The notes: generated from the sequence alone by a model not told the origin. 64,000 nucleotides of DNA from Porphyromonas pogonae (GCF_036320655.1 NZ_CP143258.1:1364001-1428000), one strand, 5' to 3'; shown: positions 36,740 to 46,133, counted from the first letter of the stretch. Made by a program: numbers and translations.

Positions 36740-37957
36740 TTATACGGTGGCAAATCTGCGTGTCCTTGCTAGCATACATGCCCCCACAACTCCGGCTTTC
36801 TCTCCTAAACATGCAGTGACAATCTCTGTGTCTTTATTTACAAGATTGAGGGAGTAGGTTCTTACCACAGTTTGGATAGCTTGTGTGAGGTAATCTCCTG
36901 TAAGAGATAGGGTACCTCCTATAATCACCAATTCGGGGTTGAAGATATTGATGAGTGTAGCTACCTGTTTTCCCAGTTTACGACCTATCTCGCCTAATAC
37001 CTCCAAGCAGAGTATGTCTTCCTGATTGGCAGCATCTATGATGTCCATGAGAGAGATTTCCTCACCGGCCAGTACTCTTTCCGTAAGGATAGAGCTTTCG
37101 CCGTTTTTGATTCTCTCGACCACAATACGGTGCATGGCGTAGCCACTGACCTCAGTCTCCAAGCAACCTTTCTTACCACAGTGGCAAAGAATCTGATTGT
37201 CATAGGTACTGACGTGACCAAACTCTCCACTGAAACCGGACTTACCCATATAGATCTTACCATCGAGAATAATTCCCAATCCAATACCCCAACTCATATT
37301 GATGTACAATACGTTTTTGGATGAATGTTGCAAACCGCAACCTTGGGTATACTCGCCATAGGCCATACCACGAGTATCGTTGTCGATGGTGACACGTGTT
37401 TTGAGCTTATCGGAAATGATAGCGGTAAGAGGTCTGTTGCTATCAAAATTGAAAATGGAATGGCTATGTCCCGTATCTGGGTTGATACGTCCCGGTAGAT
37501 TGATATTGATATTCAGAATGTTTTGTCTTTTGACACCACATTCTGAAATGAATGTTTGAATTAGAGAGCACATCTCCTCAAGTTTTTCCGGAGTGTTGTC
37601 GAGCATATAGGGGATGTCATACTCTGTTTTGACCATATTGCCTACAAAATCGATGAGCCCGATGTTGAGCGAGTGATGCTTAACGTCTACACCGATAAAG
37701 TAACCGGCTTCAGGATTGAGCCCGTATAAAATAGGATAACGTCCGCCGGCTGTTTCAAGTTTGCCGTAATCTTTGAGGCAGTTGCAATTCATCATGTCCG
37801 TGATGAACTTGGTTACCGTGGGAACACTCAGATTAAGCACTTTGGCTAAGTCTGTAATCGTGGATGCACCGTGTTCGATGTAATAAGCAATAATCTGCTT
37901 TTTGATCTGAGCTGATTTTGTGCTCTGCTCAATTTCTTCTAATAGTTCCTGATTCAT
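36740..37957 (-). CDS. ROK-family transcriptional regulator/sugar kinase homologue
   Basis: 405 residues. Residues 15-75 form a winged helix-turn-helix (ASTITDLAKVLNLSVPTVTKFI); the remainder is a ROK domain with the zinc motif CHCGKKGCLE and the sugar-site segment GEFGHVS. This two-part structure is that of NagC/XylR-like repressors rather than a plain kinase. Such proteins sense sugars or sugar phosphates. Being about 1 kb from the MurNAc operon and facing it, it is a reasonable candidate to control it, but no operator was identified. Confidence 0.85.
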   Translation of the reverse strand: MNQELLEEIEQSTKSAQIKKQIIAYYIEHGASTITDLAKVLNLSVPTVTKFITDMMNCNCLKDYGKLETAGGRYPILYGLNPEAGYFIGVDVKHHSLNIGLIDFVGNMVKTEYDIPYMLDNTPEKLEEMCSLIQTFISECGVKRQNILNININLPGRINPDTGHSHSIFNFDSNRPLTAIISDKLKTRVTIDNDTRGMAYGEYTQGCGLQHSSKNVLYINMSWGIGLGIILDGKIYMGKSGFSGEFGHVSTYDNQILCHCGKKGCLETEVSGYAMHRIVVERIKNGESSILTERVLAGEEISLMDIIDAANQEDILCLEVLGEIGRKLGKQVATLINIFNPELVIIGGTLSLTGDYLTQAIQTVVRTYSLNLVNKDTEIVTACLGEKAGVVGACMLARTRRFATV

Positions 37958-38035
37958 AATTATATGTGTTTTTCGATCATAAAAATATTCAACTGTTAAA
38001 AAAAGATTGTCGCTAAAATTTAGGGTTTACTTATA

Positions 38036-39289
38036 CTAACTCTTGTTACGAGGTTTACCTTGTGTGCCGAATGATCTTTTACCGTTTTTGTTGCCATTAC
38101 CATTTTTCCTGAAAGACTTCTTTCTCGGTGGAGCCGGGTTGTAAGGCGGAGTCTCTCCAAATTCGGAGTCGATGGGTATTTTATATACTTGTTTGCCCAA
38201 GAAGCTCTCAATACGACTAAAGTCGGTTTGTTCACTTTCCGAAACAAATGTGATGGCAAGTCCTTCTCCATTGACGCCCCTGGCGGTGCGTCCTATGCGG
38301 TGTACATAATCTTCTGGATCACGAGGTATATCATAATTGATCACAAGTCTGATCTCATCAATATCGATACCTCGAGCTACGATGTCTGTAGCAACAAGTA
38401 CATCTACATTGGCGTTTTTGAAGTCCTTCAATACCACTTCTCTTGTGCTTTGTTCCAAGTCAGAGTGCATTTCTCCTGCCTTGAAGCCTTTTCTCTTGAG
38501 TGCAGCGGCAAGTTCTTTCACCTTCAGTTTGGAAGATGAAAAGATAATAGTACGCTTTGGGGGAGATGCTTTGAATAAGTCAAGTAGGATGGGCATCTTT
38601 TGTCGTTCATAGCATATGTAGGCCGACTGTAAGATGGTCTCAGGGGGCTTGGACAATGCTATCTGAACTTCTTCTGGATCTTTCAAAATACTGTTGGCAA
38701 GCTTTCTGATTTTAGGAGGCATTGTGGCCGAAAACATGATTGTTTGGCATGTTTTGGGCAGTTGATTATATATCTGCATGATATCCTCATAGAATCCCAT
38801 GTCGAGCATCCTGTCGGCTTCGTCCAATACAAAGCATGATACAGAGGATAGGTCGGCCGTACCCAAGTTGAGCATGGATATGAGTCTGCCCGGAGTAGCT
38901 ATGATAATGTCTACTCCCATGTCAATACCCCTTTTTTGTTGCTCCCAGGTAATACCATCGGTGCCACCGTAAACCGCTACGGCAGAAACAGGGAGAAAGT
39001 ACGAAAAGCCTTCCACCTGCTGATCTATTTGCTGTGCCAATTCTCGGGTTGGAGCCATAATAATAGCATTGACCCGATCTTCCGGATATAAACCTCTACT
39101 TAAATTATTGATAATGGGCAGTAGGTAAGCTGCGGTTTTTCCGGTACCTGTTTGGGCACATGCAATAAGGTCTTTTCCCTGTAATATTAATGGAATCGTG
39201 GCTTGTTGAATGGGTGTCGGCTCAGAGAAATTCATCGCATCCAGACCATCCAATACTTCATCTTCCAATTCAAACTCTTCAAATCTCAT
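38036..39289 (-). CDS. rhlE: DEAD-box RNA helicase, RhlE-like
   Basis: 417 residues with all main motifs: Q motif region FSEPTPIQQATIP, Walker A AQTGTGKT, PTRELAQQ, DEAD in VLDEADRMLDMGF, SAT in MFSATMP, and HRIGRTARG. A basic, Asn/Lys-rich C-terminal tail (from about residue 385) likely helps bind RNA. It remodels RNA, for example in ribosome assembly or decay. The RhlE subgroup label is by overall look. It has no operon partner. Confidence 0.9.
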   Translation of the reverse strand: MRFEEFELEDEVLDGLDAMNFSEPTPIQQATIPLILQGKDLIACAQTGTGKTAAYLLPIINNLSRGLYPEDRVNAIIMAPTRELAQQIDQQVEGFSYFLPVSAVAVYGGTDGITWEQQKRGIDMGVDIIIATPGRLISMLNLGTADLSSVSCFVLDEADRMLDMGFYEDIMQIYNQLPKTCQTIMFSATMPPKIRKLANSILKDPEEVQIALSKPPETILQSAYICYERQKMPILLDLFKASPPKRTIIFSSSKLKVKELAAALKRKGFKAGEMHSDLEQSTREVVLKDFKNANVDVLVATDIVARGIDIDEIRLVINYDIPRDPEDYVHRIGRTARGVNGEGLAITFVSESEQTDFSRIESFLGKQVYKIPIDSEFGETPPYNPAPPRKKSFRKNGNGNKNGKRSFGTQGKPRNKS

Positions 39290-39529
39290 TTTATTAAAAA
39301 TGTTTCATACAAAAATAAATATATTTTCAAATATACCAATAAAACATGGTTATTTTTTAATCATGACTTTGTACAATTATAGAGAATAGTGTCAAAAAAT
39401 GAATTTTTACATTAGTCTTGAAAAGTATTAATTAAATGCTTTGATTATTTATTTTATTGAAAAAAGTACTTTGTAGATAATAAAACACCATAGCTACAAG
39501 AGTTTAGACGTTTTTTTGTGTGCAGAGAC
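39290..39529. other. Gap upstream of the RNA helicase
   Basis: Very AT-rich and should hold the helicase promoter (a minus-strand TATTTTTG occurs near 39320). No other feature is supported. Confidence 0.35.
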
Positions 39530-39720
39530 TCATTGACCAACGGTTTTGGGTGCTCTGTGTAATTTGATTTTTTCAGGAGTTAATTCATTGATATAGTCGG
39601 GTATACGTAGGTGCTTGTCGTATGTGTTTTTTGTATGGCAAAAAGTGCGTGATATGGTGAAAGTGATTAGAGATAACCGGGTGTATATGAAATTTATTGT
39701 AATAACCTTAAAAATTGTCA
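39530..39720 (-). pseudogene. Possible coding remnant downstream of cbiB
   Basis: On the minus strand a frame without a start codon is open for over 60 codons and ends in TGA at 39530-39532. Its last part reads YDKHLRIPDYINELTPEKIK, followed by LHRAPKTVGQ, which looks like real protein rather than random translation of AT-rich DNA. I do not recognise the family. It could be the tail of a lost gene or mobile element, or chance. Confidence 0.25.
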
Positions 39721-39729
39721 GTAAAAAAG

Positions 39730-40743
39730 CTAGAATAAAGTTGTGAGGACAAGGAAGCGTATGCCTAAAGTGAGTATCACCATGATTATCTCTGCTTTGC
39801 GATTGATTTTTGTGGCTATCATCATATCTTGCGTAGTAAGTTGCTTCTCCTTTTCACCGATATAAGGCTTATAGATAGTTTCACCGAAATAATCATGCGA
39901 GCCCCCAAAGCGACACTTGAGAATCCCGGCAAGGGCTGCCTCGGGATATCCTGAGTTGGGACTTGCATGCTGCCTGCCATAACGCTGTACAAAACTTAAT
40001 AAGCTACATTTGCCTGATGAAACAATCATGAGAAATGCCGTAAGGCGAGCCGGCAGATAATTGGCTCCGTCATCAATTTTAGCGGCAAAACGTCCGTAAT
40101 CCTTGTAACGATCTGTTTTATATCCCACCATAGAGTCTTGGGTATTGATCATTTTATAAGTGAGCATACCCGGAACACCCAGTAGCATGTACCAAAACAT
40201 AGGAGCTATGACACCGTCACTCAGATTTTCTGCCAATGTTTCCAATGCTGCTGTGCGCACTTCTTGTGCTGTGAGGTGCGAAGTATCGCGCCCCACAATA
40301 CGTGCTACCTGCTTACGCCCTTCATCAAGTGACCTATCCACTGCTTTGAAAACATCTCTTACCTCACGGATCAGTGTAGTGCCGGCCAAACTGTAAAATA
40401 CGCCTGCACATTCATATATCATGAATAAGATGAGAGATCCGAAAAGGACAATGGGATTATAAAAGTCAGGATTATACTTGAGGTTCAGAAGTTCATTGAT
40501 ACCGACTATCAGCAACCAAAGAGGTATTAAGAGGGAAATAATGAAGGTGAGTATATCGATGACGATAGTGATCATAGCACCTTTGAGCACACGGGATCTG
40601 CCTTTGTTGAATAATCTTTCGCCCCAAGCAATGATTTTACCAAACCAAATAATGGGGTGGAAGCCTGAGGGGTCTCCAAAATAAAAATCCAAGAGCCAGC
40701 CTAATATGAATGTGCCGGTGATTATCAGGATGAGAAGTGTCAT
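39730..40743 (-). CDS. cbiB: Adenosylcobinamide-phosphate synthase
   Basis: 337 residues, membrane protein with four or more hydrophobic segments. N-terminal LDFYFGDPSGFHPIIWFGK is the CbiB signature, and the conserved TLAENLSDGVIAPMFWYML and NTQDSMVGYK runs follow. The enzyme links aminopropanol phosphate to the corrin ring. Last gene of the five-gene cobalamin operon; its start overlaps the cobD stop by 4 bp. Confidence 0.92.
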   Translation of the reverse strand: MTLLILIITGTFILGWLLDFYFGDPSGFHPIIWFGKIIAWGERLFNKGRSRVLKGAMITIVIDILTFIISLLIPLWLLIVGINELLNLKYNPDFYNPIVLFGSLILFMIYECAGVFYSLAGTTLIREVRDVFKAVDRSLDEGRKQVARIVGRDTSHLTAQEVRTAALETLAENLSDGVIAPMFWYMLLGVPGMLTYKMINTQDSMVGYKTDRYKDYGRFAAKIDDGANYLPARLTAFLMIVSSGKCSLLSFVQRYGRQHASPNSGYPEAALAGILKCRFGGSHDYFGETIYKPYIGEKEKQLTTQDMMIATKINRKAEIIMVILTLGIRFLVLTTLF

Positions 40744-41753
40744 AATATATTATCGATCATTTTAAGAGCGTTGATAAGCAAGTCATTGTGCATGGGTGTT
40801 TGGGTAGCAATGCGCACATAGCTTCTATCAAGGCCTGCGAAGTTGGAAGCATCTCTAATGAGTAGCTCATAATCATGTACCAGCATAGACTTGAGTTGGG
40901 CTGAAGAGATGTTTTTGCATTGTACCAGCATAAAATGCGTATCGGTGGGGGGAGCGATAAAGTGCTTCAATGCATTGATCTCATTGGAAAGCCTTTCCGT
41001 CTCACGCCACAAAAGATGTTTGTCCAGAGTATCAGGCATACCCTGCGCCAAGAGATACATACCACTCTCGATAGCGAGAGCATTTACCGACCACGGCATA
41101 CGCTCGTTCCTCAAAAGATGAATAAGAGGAGTCGCTGCCGTGATATAACCTAATCTTAAGCCTGGCATTGCGAATTTCTTGGTCATGGAGTGAATAAGAA
41201 TTACATTATTATACTCCGCCGCTTCCTGTACTTCTAATACTTCTTTATGGGTAAAATATTCGTAAGACTGGTCTATAACAAAAATAGTTTGGGGGTAGTG
41301 TTGTATCATCTCTCTCAATACTTTCAAATCCCAGACCTTACCAGTCGGATTATTAGGATTGCAGAGCCATACCATTTGAACGCTATTGGAAATCTCATCC
41401 AACGCAAAAAGGTTTTGGATTTGATGATGATGTATCGTACAAGCATCGGCATATTCGCTGAAAGTAGGCTGTAATATACCAGAGCTATTCCCTGAATACG
41501 TTTGAGCAATGAGATAGATCGCTTCCGTAGCGCCATTGGTAACCAATACATTATCGGGTGAGAGTGTGTAAAAATCGGCTATAGCCTTTTGTAATGCGTA
41601 AGGCTCCGGCTCAGGATAGGAATCAATGCAGTCAATATGTTCTTTCAAATGCCTTTTGAGATCCGATATATCCACGCCTCCATAAACATTGGAGCTAAAA
41701 TTGGCTCGGATATTAGTATGACGAAAGAGATCGTCGCCATGTCCGTTGATCAT
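40740..41753 (-). CDS. cobD: L-threonine-O-3-phosphate decarboxylase (CobD), PLP fold type I
   Basis: 337 residues of the histidinol-phosphate aminotransferase family. VTNGATEAIYLIAQ near residue 75 holds cofactor contacts, LCNPNNPTGKVW and VIDQSYEYF bind PLP, and SMTKKFAMPGLRLGY contains the Schiff-base lysine. By sequence alone it might be HisC, but its place between cobQ and cbiB with 4-bp overlaps on both sides indicates CobD, which supplies aminopropanol phosphate to CbiB. Confidence 0.85.
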   Translation of the reverse strand: MINGHGDDLFRHTNIRANFSSNVYGGVDISDLKRHLKEHIDCIDSYPEPEPYALQKAIADFYTLSPDNVLVTNGATEAIYLIAQTYSGNSSGILQPTFSEYADACTIHHHQIQNLFALDEISNSVQMVWLCNPNNPTGKVWDLKVLREMIQHYPQTIFVIDQSYEYFTHKEVLEVQEAAEYNNVILIHSMTKKFAMPGLRLGYITAATPLIHLLRNERMPWSVNALAIESGMYLLAQGMPDTLDKHLLWRETERLSNEINALKHFIAPPTDTHFMLVQCKNISSAQLKSMLVHDYELLIRDASNFAGLDRSYVRIATQTPMHNDLLINALKMIDNIL

Positions 41754-43258
41754 TCCTTTTCCATTAATTTATACACCAAATCCACATCTACATACTGCCG
41801 TAAATGTTCTGCGAGCTTATCATACTGTGAGTCTTTGAAAGCATCATAATCAATGTGCTTTTTGTCCTTGTCCTGCAAACGTTCTTGAAAAGGCTGTAAA
41901 AGGAAATCGATAAAAGCGTCATTGTCAAGAATGCCATGGATATAGGTGCCCATACATTTGTTGTCTCTAAAATAACCATCCGTACTTCCTGAATCAAGAT
42001 TGTTGAGAGGCGATTGAGGATATCCATCAGCTACACGAGTACGTCCCATGTGAATTTCATAGCCTTTGCATACTGAAGATGTGTCCCTGACATGGAAACT
42101 AACTTGACGTGTTACTTTATCACCATCCATTGTTGTAATGGTCGGTAATAGCCCGAGGCCGGGTAACATTTCTATGGTTCCTTCTACATGATCAGGATCA
42201 TGCACTTCCAAACCGAGTATTTGGTAACCTCCGCAGATGCCCAATACTACAGCACCTTCCCGATGAGCACGGGCTATAGCTTGAGCTACACCGTTATTAC
42301 GAAGTTCGTATAGATCAGCTAGTGTGCTTTTGCTACCGGGTACAATAATAATATCGGCTTTGGAGATCTCTTCTGTGTTGTTTGTGTAAAAGAGATGCAC
42401 TCTAGGATCACGTTCAAGACGGTTGAAATCGGTATAGTTGGACAAATAGCGTAGCATCACTACCGCCACATTGATTTTGTTTTGCTGTGATTGCAGATGT
42501 TTGTTTTTGAGAGCTACCGAATCTTCCTCTTCTATGTGTATGTCATTATAATATGGTACTACTCCTAACACAGGCATATGACACAAATCTTCAATAAGTT
42601 TCTTGCCAGACTCAAACAGCCTGAGGTCTCCTCTAAACTTATTGATAAGTATTCCTTTGACATATTTTCTTTCTTCTTCCGTAAGGAGCATGATAGAGCC
42701 GTAAATAGATGCAAATACACCTCCACGATCGATATCGGCCACCAAAATAACGCTAGCTCCCGCATGTATAGCCATAGGCATATTGACGATATCCGAGTCT
42801 CTGAGATTTATTTCAGATATACTCCCCGCACCTTCCATCACAATAGGATTATATTTTGCAGCAAGTCTGTCGAATGCCTCATTGACTTCATGCCTAAGCT
42901 CTTCGCGTCCTTCTTTACGGAAATAGTCATATGCGTCCTTATTCCCTCTGGGTCTGCCATGTAGTACGATCTGTGACGTTTTATCGGAGCTTGGTTTGAG
43001 CAATACCGGATTCATATCGGATTCACAAATTACGCCCGCAGCTTCGGCCTGCACGGCTTGTGCACGCCCGATCTCTAAGCCATCAGGTGTTACATAGGAG
43101 TTCAATGCCATATTTTGAGCTTTGAAAGGTGCCGGATTCAACCCATCTTGTTTGAAAATACGGCAAAAGCCCGTAGTGATAATACTCTTGCCTACATCAC
43201 TACCTGTACCCACAAACATAAGAGGACGCAGGTCTTGGCGCTTAGTCTTAGTCTTCAT
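41750..43258 (-). CDS. cobQ: Cobyric acid synthase
   Basis: 502 residues from the ATG at 43258, just 1 bp after the upstream gene; a longer start is not needed. P-loop variant GTGSDVGKS at the N-terminus, then the KAQNMALNSYVTPDG run typical of CobQ/CbiP. A C-terminal glutamine amidotransferase domain has the nucleophile cysteine in GICGGYQILG and the histidine in GTYIHGILDN. It amidates four carboxylates of adenosylcobyrinate diamide. Confidence 0.93.
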   Translation of the reverse strand: MKTKTKRQDLRPLMFVGTGSDVGKSIITTGFCRIFKQDGLNPAPFKAQNMALNSYVTPDGLEIGRAQAVQAEAAGVICESDMNPVLLKPSSDKTSQIVLHGRPRGNKDAYDYFRKEGREELRHEVNEAFDRLAAKYNPIVMEGAGSISEINLRDSDIVNMPMAIHAGASVILVADIDRGGVFASIYGSIMLLTEEERKYVKGILINKFRGDLRLFESGKKLIEDLCHMPVLGVVPYYNDIHIEEEDSVALKNKHLQSQQNKINVAVVMLRYLSNYTDFNRLERDPRVHLFYTNNTEEISKADIIIVPGSKSTLADLYELRNNGVAQAIARAHREGAVVLGICGGYQILGLEVHDPDHVEGTIEMLPGLGLLPTITTMDGDKVTRQVSFHVRDTSSVCKGYEIHMGRTRVADGYPQSPLNNLDSGSTDGYFRDNKCMGTYIHGILDNDAFIDFLLQPFQERLQDKDKKHIDYDAFKDSQYDKLAEHLRQYVDVDLVYKLMEKE

Positions 43259-43259
43259 G

Positions 43260-43832
43260 TTACTTCTTTTTACGTTTGTAAGCAAATTCTTTCCATTTTT
43301 CTTCAGGCCAGTTTTGGCTCTGCATTTCGTATTTTGCCATTACAAACAAAAGATCGGAAATTCGATTGATCCACTTGAGTATATCTTCCGGTACAGGATC
43401 AATGCGGTTTAAACTCCATAACCGTCTTTCCGCTCTGCGTGCTACAGTACGAGCCCATTGGAGTTGAGCTGAAACCACAGTACCGCCGGGCAAAATGAAA
43501 AAGCCGTTATCTTTGGTCTGACTCAACAATTGATCAATATCGTTTTCCAAATCAGTAACCCATTCTTTATCAAAGATGTTTTGATTCTCAGATCTGCGCA
43601 CATCAGGTGTTGCTACGATGCTCATGGTAGGCATCATATGCATTTGTATGAGGTAGAGTTTGGAGTAAAAGATATGTTTGTCTGAAACGAGGGATCGCAC
43701 CACACCCAGTGCAGCATTGAGCTCGTCTAAAGTGCCATAAGCTTCTACGCGATTATCATCCTTTTCCACTCGTTCACCCCCGAAGATGGATGTTTTGCCT
43801 TTATCACCTGTTTTAGTGTATATCCTGCCCAT
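43260..43832 (-). CDS. pduO: PduO-type ATP:cob(I)alamin adenosyltransferase
   Basis: 190 residues. The N-terminus IYTKTGDKGKTSIFGGERV is the ATP-binding signature of the PduO/MMAB family, and a second conserved region with ARTVARRAERRLW holds the arginines that contact ATP. It makes the cobalt-carbon bond of adenosyl-corrinoids. Its start overlaps the end of cbiA by 20 bp, so translation is probably coupled. Confidence 0.92.
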   Translation of the reverse strand: MGRIYTKTGDKGKTSIFGGERVEKDDNRVEAYGTLDELNAALGVVRSLVSDKHIFYSKLYLIQMHMMPTMSIVATPDVRRSENQNIFDKEWVTDLENDIDQLLSQTKDNGFFILPGGTVVSAQLQWARTVARRAERRLWSLNRIDPVPEDILKWINRISDLLFVMAKYEMQSQNWPEEKWKEFAYKRKKK

Positions 43833-45126
43833 CGAATAGATTTAAAATATTGTTTTCTCCCCAATAGAGGTGGGTATAACCCGCTATTAAATTCTTGTAT
43901 TTGTAAAGTGCTGTATCGGTTTTCGATCCTTTGGTATTGAATATCTCTACCACACTGTCACCCGGCACATTCAGTTTGGAATAATGAAACTCGTGTCCAC
44001 GCCAGTTTGTTTGGTTGTGGGTAAACTCTCTGTATCCGAGATGAAGCCTCATCCCATGCATTGTTGCTTGGTACGGTAATATGTTGCACATGGGATAATT
44101 GTTGCCATCCATTCCTGTGATTCCTTCACAGAGATACATCATCCCGCCACACTCGGCTAATGCCATGCCTCCATTCTCTATGTAATTTCTTATATCTGCT
44201 TTCATTGATTCATTGGAGCTCAGGGCAGGTAAGTAAAATTCAGGATATCCTCCCGGGAGGTAAAGAAAGTCTGCTTGCGGCAAATGTGTATCATGAATAG
44301 GACTGAAATAAATAATACGGCCGAGAGATTCTAGCCTGCGAATATTTTCCTTATAAGTAAAATTAAAAGCCTCGTCCCATGCTACAGCAACCGTTTTGTC
44401 TGAGGTAACCAGAGAGTCATTTATTACGTTTGACGAGAAATCACCTCCTGACTCTGTACTTTTCAGAAGCAAATCCAGATCAATAGTCTTCTCTATTTCA
44501 TCGGCAATTTTATTAGGAATATATTCGTATTGTGTCATTTCTTCAATGGAAAGTCCCAAATGCCTCGATGGTATTTCTATATCTTTGAGTTTGGGTAAAT
44601 AACCGAAACATTTGACGCCTACATTCTCACAGGCTTGTTTGACGTAGCTAAAGTGAGATGGAGAAGCTACCCGATTAAATACCACCCCGGCAATTCGCAC
44701 GTGTGGATTGAAGTTTTTGAAACCATATATCAATGGAGCTACACTATATGCTGTGGATGCAGCATTGACCAGCAGTACTACAGGCACATTGAGTGTGAGT
44801 GAAAGATCGGCACTACTGCCTTTCATGCCGTCATAGCCATCAAACATACCCATTACACCCTCTATAATGGCAGCATCTTTGTCACAAAGGTTCCTATAAT
44901 AAACCTGACTGATATGTTCGGGGCTCATCATGAATCCGTCAAGATTGATCGATATCTCTCCGGACGCAAGTTTGTGAAATTGCGTATCTATATAGTCTGG
45001 GCCACATTTGTAAGGCTGCACTCGCATACCCCGGCGAGTAAGTGCTCTCATGCATCCCAAAGAAAAAGTAGTCTTGCCTGACCCTGAAGATGTTGCTGCT
45101 ATAATAAATTGTGGTTTAGTAATCAC
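43813..45126 (-). CDS. cbiA: Cobyrinate a,c-diamide synthase
   Basis: 437 residues. The P-loop ATSSGSGKTTFSLG is right at the N-terminus, which leaves GTG 45126 as the only suitable start. MGMFDGYDG and the C-terminal glutamine amidotransferase region (LAECGGMMYL with the nucleophile Cys) complete the CbiA/CobB architecture. It amidates two side chains of cobyrinate using glutamine and ATP. First gene of the operon. A minus-strand TATATTTG (45157-45164) may be its -7 element; I did not find a convincing B12 riboswitch upstream. Confidence 0.92.
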   Translation of the reverse strand: MITKPQFIIAATSSGSGKTTFSLGCMRALTRRGMRVQPYKCGPDYIDTQFHKLASGEISINLDGFMMSPEHISQVYYRNLCDKDAAIIEGVMGMFDGYDGMKGSSADLSLTLNVPVVLLVNAASTAYSVAPLIYGFKNFNPHVRIAGVVFNRVASPSHFSYVKQACENVGVKCFGYLPKLKDIEIPSRHLGLSIEEMTQYEYIPNKIADEIEKTIDLDLLLKSTESGGDFSSNVINDSLVTSDKTVAVAWDEAFNFTYKENIRRLESLGRIIYFSPIHDTHLPQADFLYLPGGYPEFYLPALSSNESMKADIRNYIENGGMALAECGGMMYLCEGITGMDGNNYPMCNILPYQATMHGMRLHLGYREFTHNQTNWRGHEFHYSKLNVPGDSVVEIFNTKGSKTDTALYKYKNLIAGYTHLYWGENNILNLFDGQDIH

Positions 45127-45393
45127 GTGAAAATCTTATCCTAAATTAATAATATACAAATATAATCATTAGAATAGAAAGAGTGAGTAGGAGGACTTTG
45201 GGGAATGTCGATGTTGATGTCGAAATAATTGATTTTGTGTGTGATGTGTAGTCGTGTTGAGCCTGAATGATATTGTACTTAATATTGTGGGGTGGGTATA
45301 AAGAATTATCCATTATCGACCCGTACACCGCGGGTAAAAGTTATGGGTAATAAGCGCCTATGGAGACTAATGAGAAAAAATGTATTGTGGCTC
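45127..45393. other. Gap between cbiA and tRNA-Leu
   Basis: Contains the presumed cbiA promoter region. A minus-strand frame of about 55 codons (45146-45313) ends in a hydrophobic stretch, but has no resemblance to a known family and is not called. No cobalamin riboswitch core is recognisable. Confidence 0.35.
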
Positions 45394-45423
45394 TTGTGTA
45401 TTTCAAGGAAAGCATTACCTTTG
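45394..45423 (+). promoter_or_regulatory. Promoter of tRNA-Leu
   Basis: TTG (45394-45396), 19-bp spacer, TACCTTTG (45416-45423); the tRNA begins 37 bp downstream. Confidence 0.65.
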
Positions 45424-45459
45424 CAGTGTCTTTAGGAAATAGAGATAGCGGATTCAGTT

Positions 45460-45541
45460 GCGGCTGTGGTGTAATTGGTAGCCACGTCAGACTTAGGATC
45501 TGATGCCGAGAGGCGTGGGGGTTCGAGTCCCTTCAGCCGCA
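45460..45541 (+). tRNA. tRNA-Leu (anticodon TAG)
   Basis: 82 nt. Acceptor stem GCGGCTG pairs with CAGCCGC, discriminator A. Anticodon stem TCAGA/TCTGA encloses the loop CTTAGGA, giving anticodon TAG for CUN codons. The long variable arm (GCCGAGAGGC) is that of a type II tRNA. CCA is not encoded. Confidence 0.95.
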
Positions 45542-45563
45542 CAGAGTAAGCTTAGGCTTATAT

Positions 45564-45607
45564 AGAAAAGCGTAGTAATGATCATTACTATGCTTTTTCT
45601 TTTTTAT
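45564..45607 (+). terminator. Terminator after tRNA-Leu
   Basis: AGAAAAGCGTAGTAAT pairs with ATTACTATGCTTTTCT-like bases with one mismatch and a GATC loop, followed by TTTTTTA. Confidence 0.7.
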
Positions 45608-45659
45608 ACCTGTATAATTAAGTTATATTTGGGGGAAAGTTTAATCAAAAAAGTGCTTC

Positions 45660-46097
45660 ATGTCATTAAATAAAGTAATGCTTATCGGCCGAGTAGGCAA
45701 AGATGCTGAGGTAAGATATATCAAGGAGGATTTTGTGGTAGCACAGTTTTCTCTTGCTACATCATATCGTATACCGGACGCCTACGGCAACTATGAAACA
45801 AAGACCGAGTGGCATCGTATCGTAGTATACAACGAGCAAGCAAAGTATGCGGAGAAAGTTGTCCGCAAAGGACAGTTGATGTATGCTGAAGGTCATCTGC
45901 GAAACAGAGAGTATGTGGACAAAGATAAAATAACACGCCAAGTGACGGAGATCGTTTGTGAACGATTGGAAAATTTATCTCCCAAAGAAAACAAATCCCC
46001 CATGCAATCACAGGACCTTCCTTCGGTGAGTCGCGATATCGGCATTGACTTCTCTGATGATAGCTTTTCTACAAAACATGATTGTGAACCATTTTGA
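45660..46097 (+). CDS. ssb: Single-stranded DNA-binding protein
   Basis: 145 residues with a standard OB fold: LNKVMLIGRVGKDAEVRY at the start, TEWHRIVVYNEQAKYAEKVV and the strand GQLMYAEGHLRNREY. The C-terminal tip, usually DDDIPF-like and needed for partner proteins, reads HDCEPF here, so it is less acidic than normal. It may be a second SSB. First of a three-gene run with gldE and a phosphopantetheinyl transferase, an order common in Bacteroidota, where mutY often precedes; mutY is absent here. TATATTTG at 45624-45631 may be the -7 element. Confidence 0.92.
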   Translation: MSLNKVMLIGRVGKDAEVRYIKEDFVVAQFSLATSYRIPDAYGNYETKTEWHRIVVYNEQAKYAEKVVRKGQLMYAEGHLRNREYVDKDKITRQVTEIVCERLENLSPKENKSPMQSQDLPSVSRDIGIDFSDDSFSTKHDCEPF

Positions 46098-46133
46098 TTA
46101 CTTTTGTGATTAATAAAGTATTAACTACGTTCA

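Noticed and set aside
40740-41753. Histidinol-phosphate aminotransferase (HisC)
   Set aside because: The sequence fits the family, but overlaps with cobQ and cbiB make CobD the better call.
45146-45313. About 55-codon minus-strand frame with hydrophobic tail upstream of cbiA
   Set aside because: Low-complexity composition, no recognisable family; a hydrophobic tail is easily produced by AT-rich DNA.
45127-45459. Cobalamin riboswitch upstream of cbiA
   Set aside because: I looked for the conserved B12-box type core on the minus strand and did not see it; only a covariance search could exclude it.
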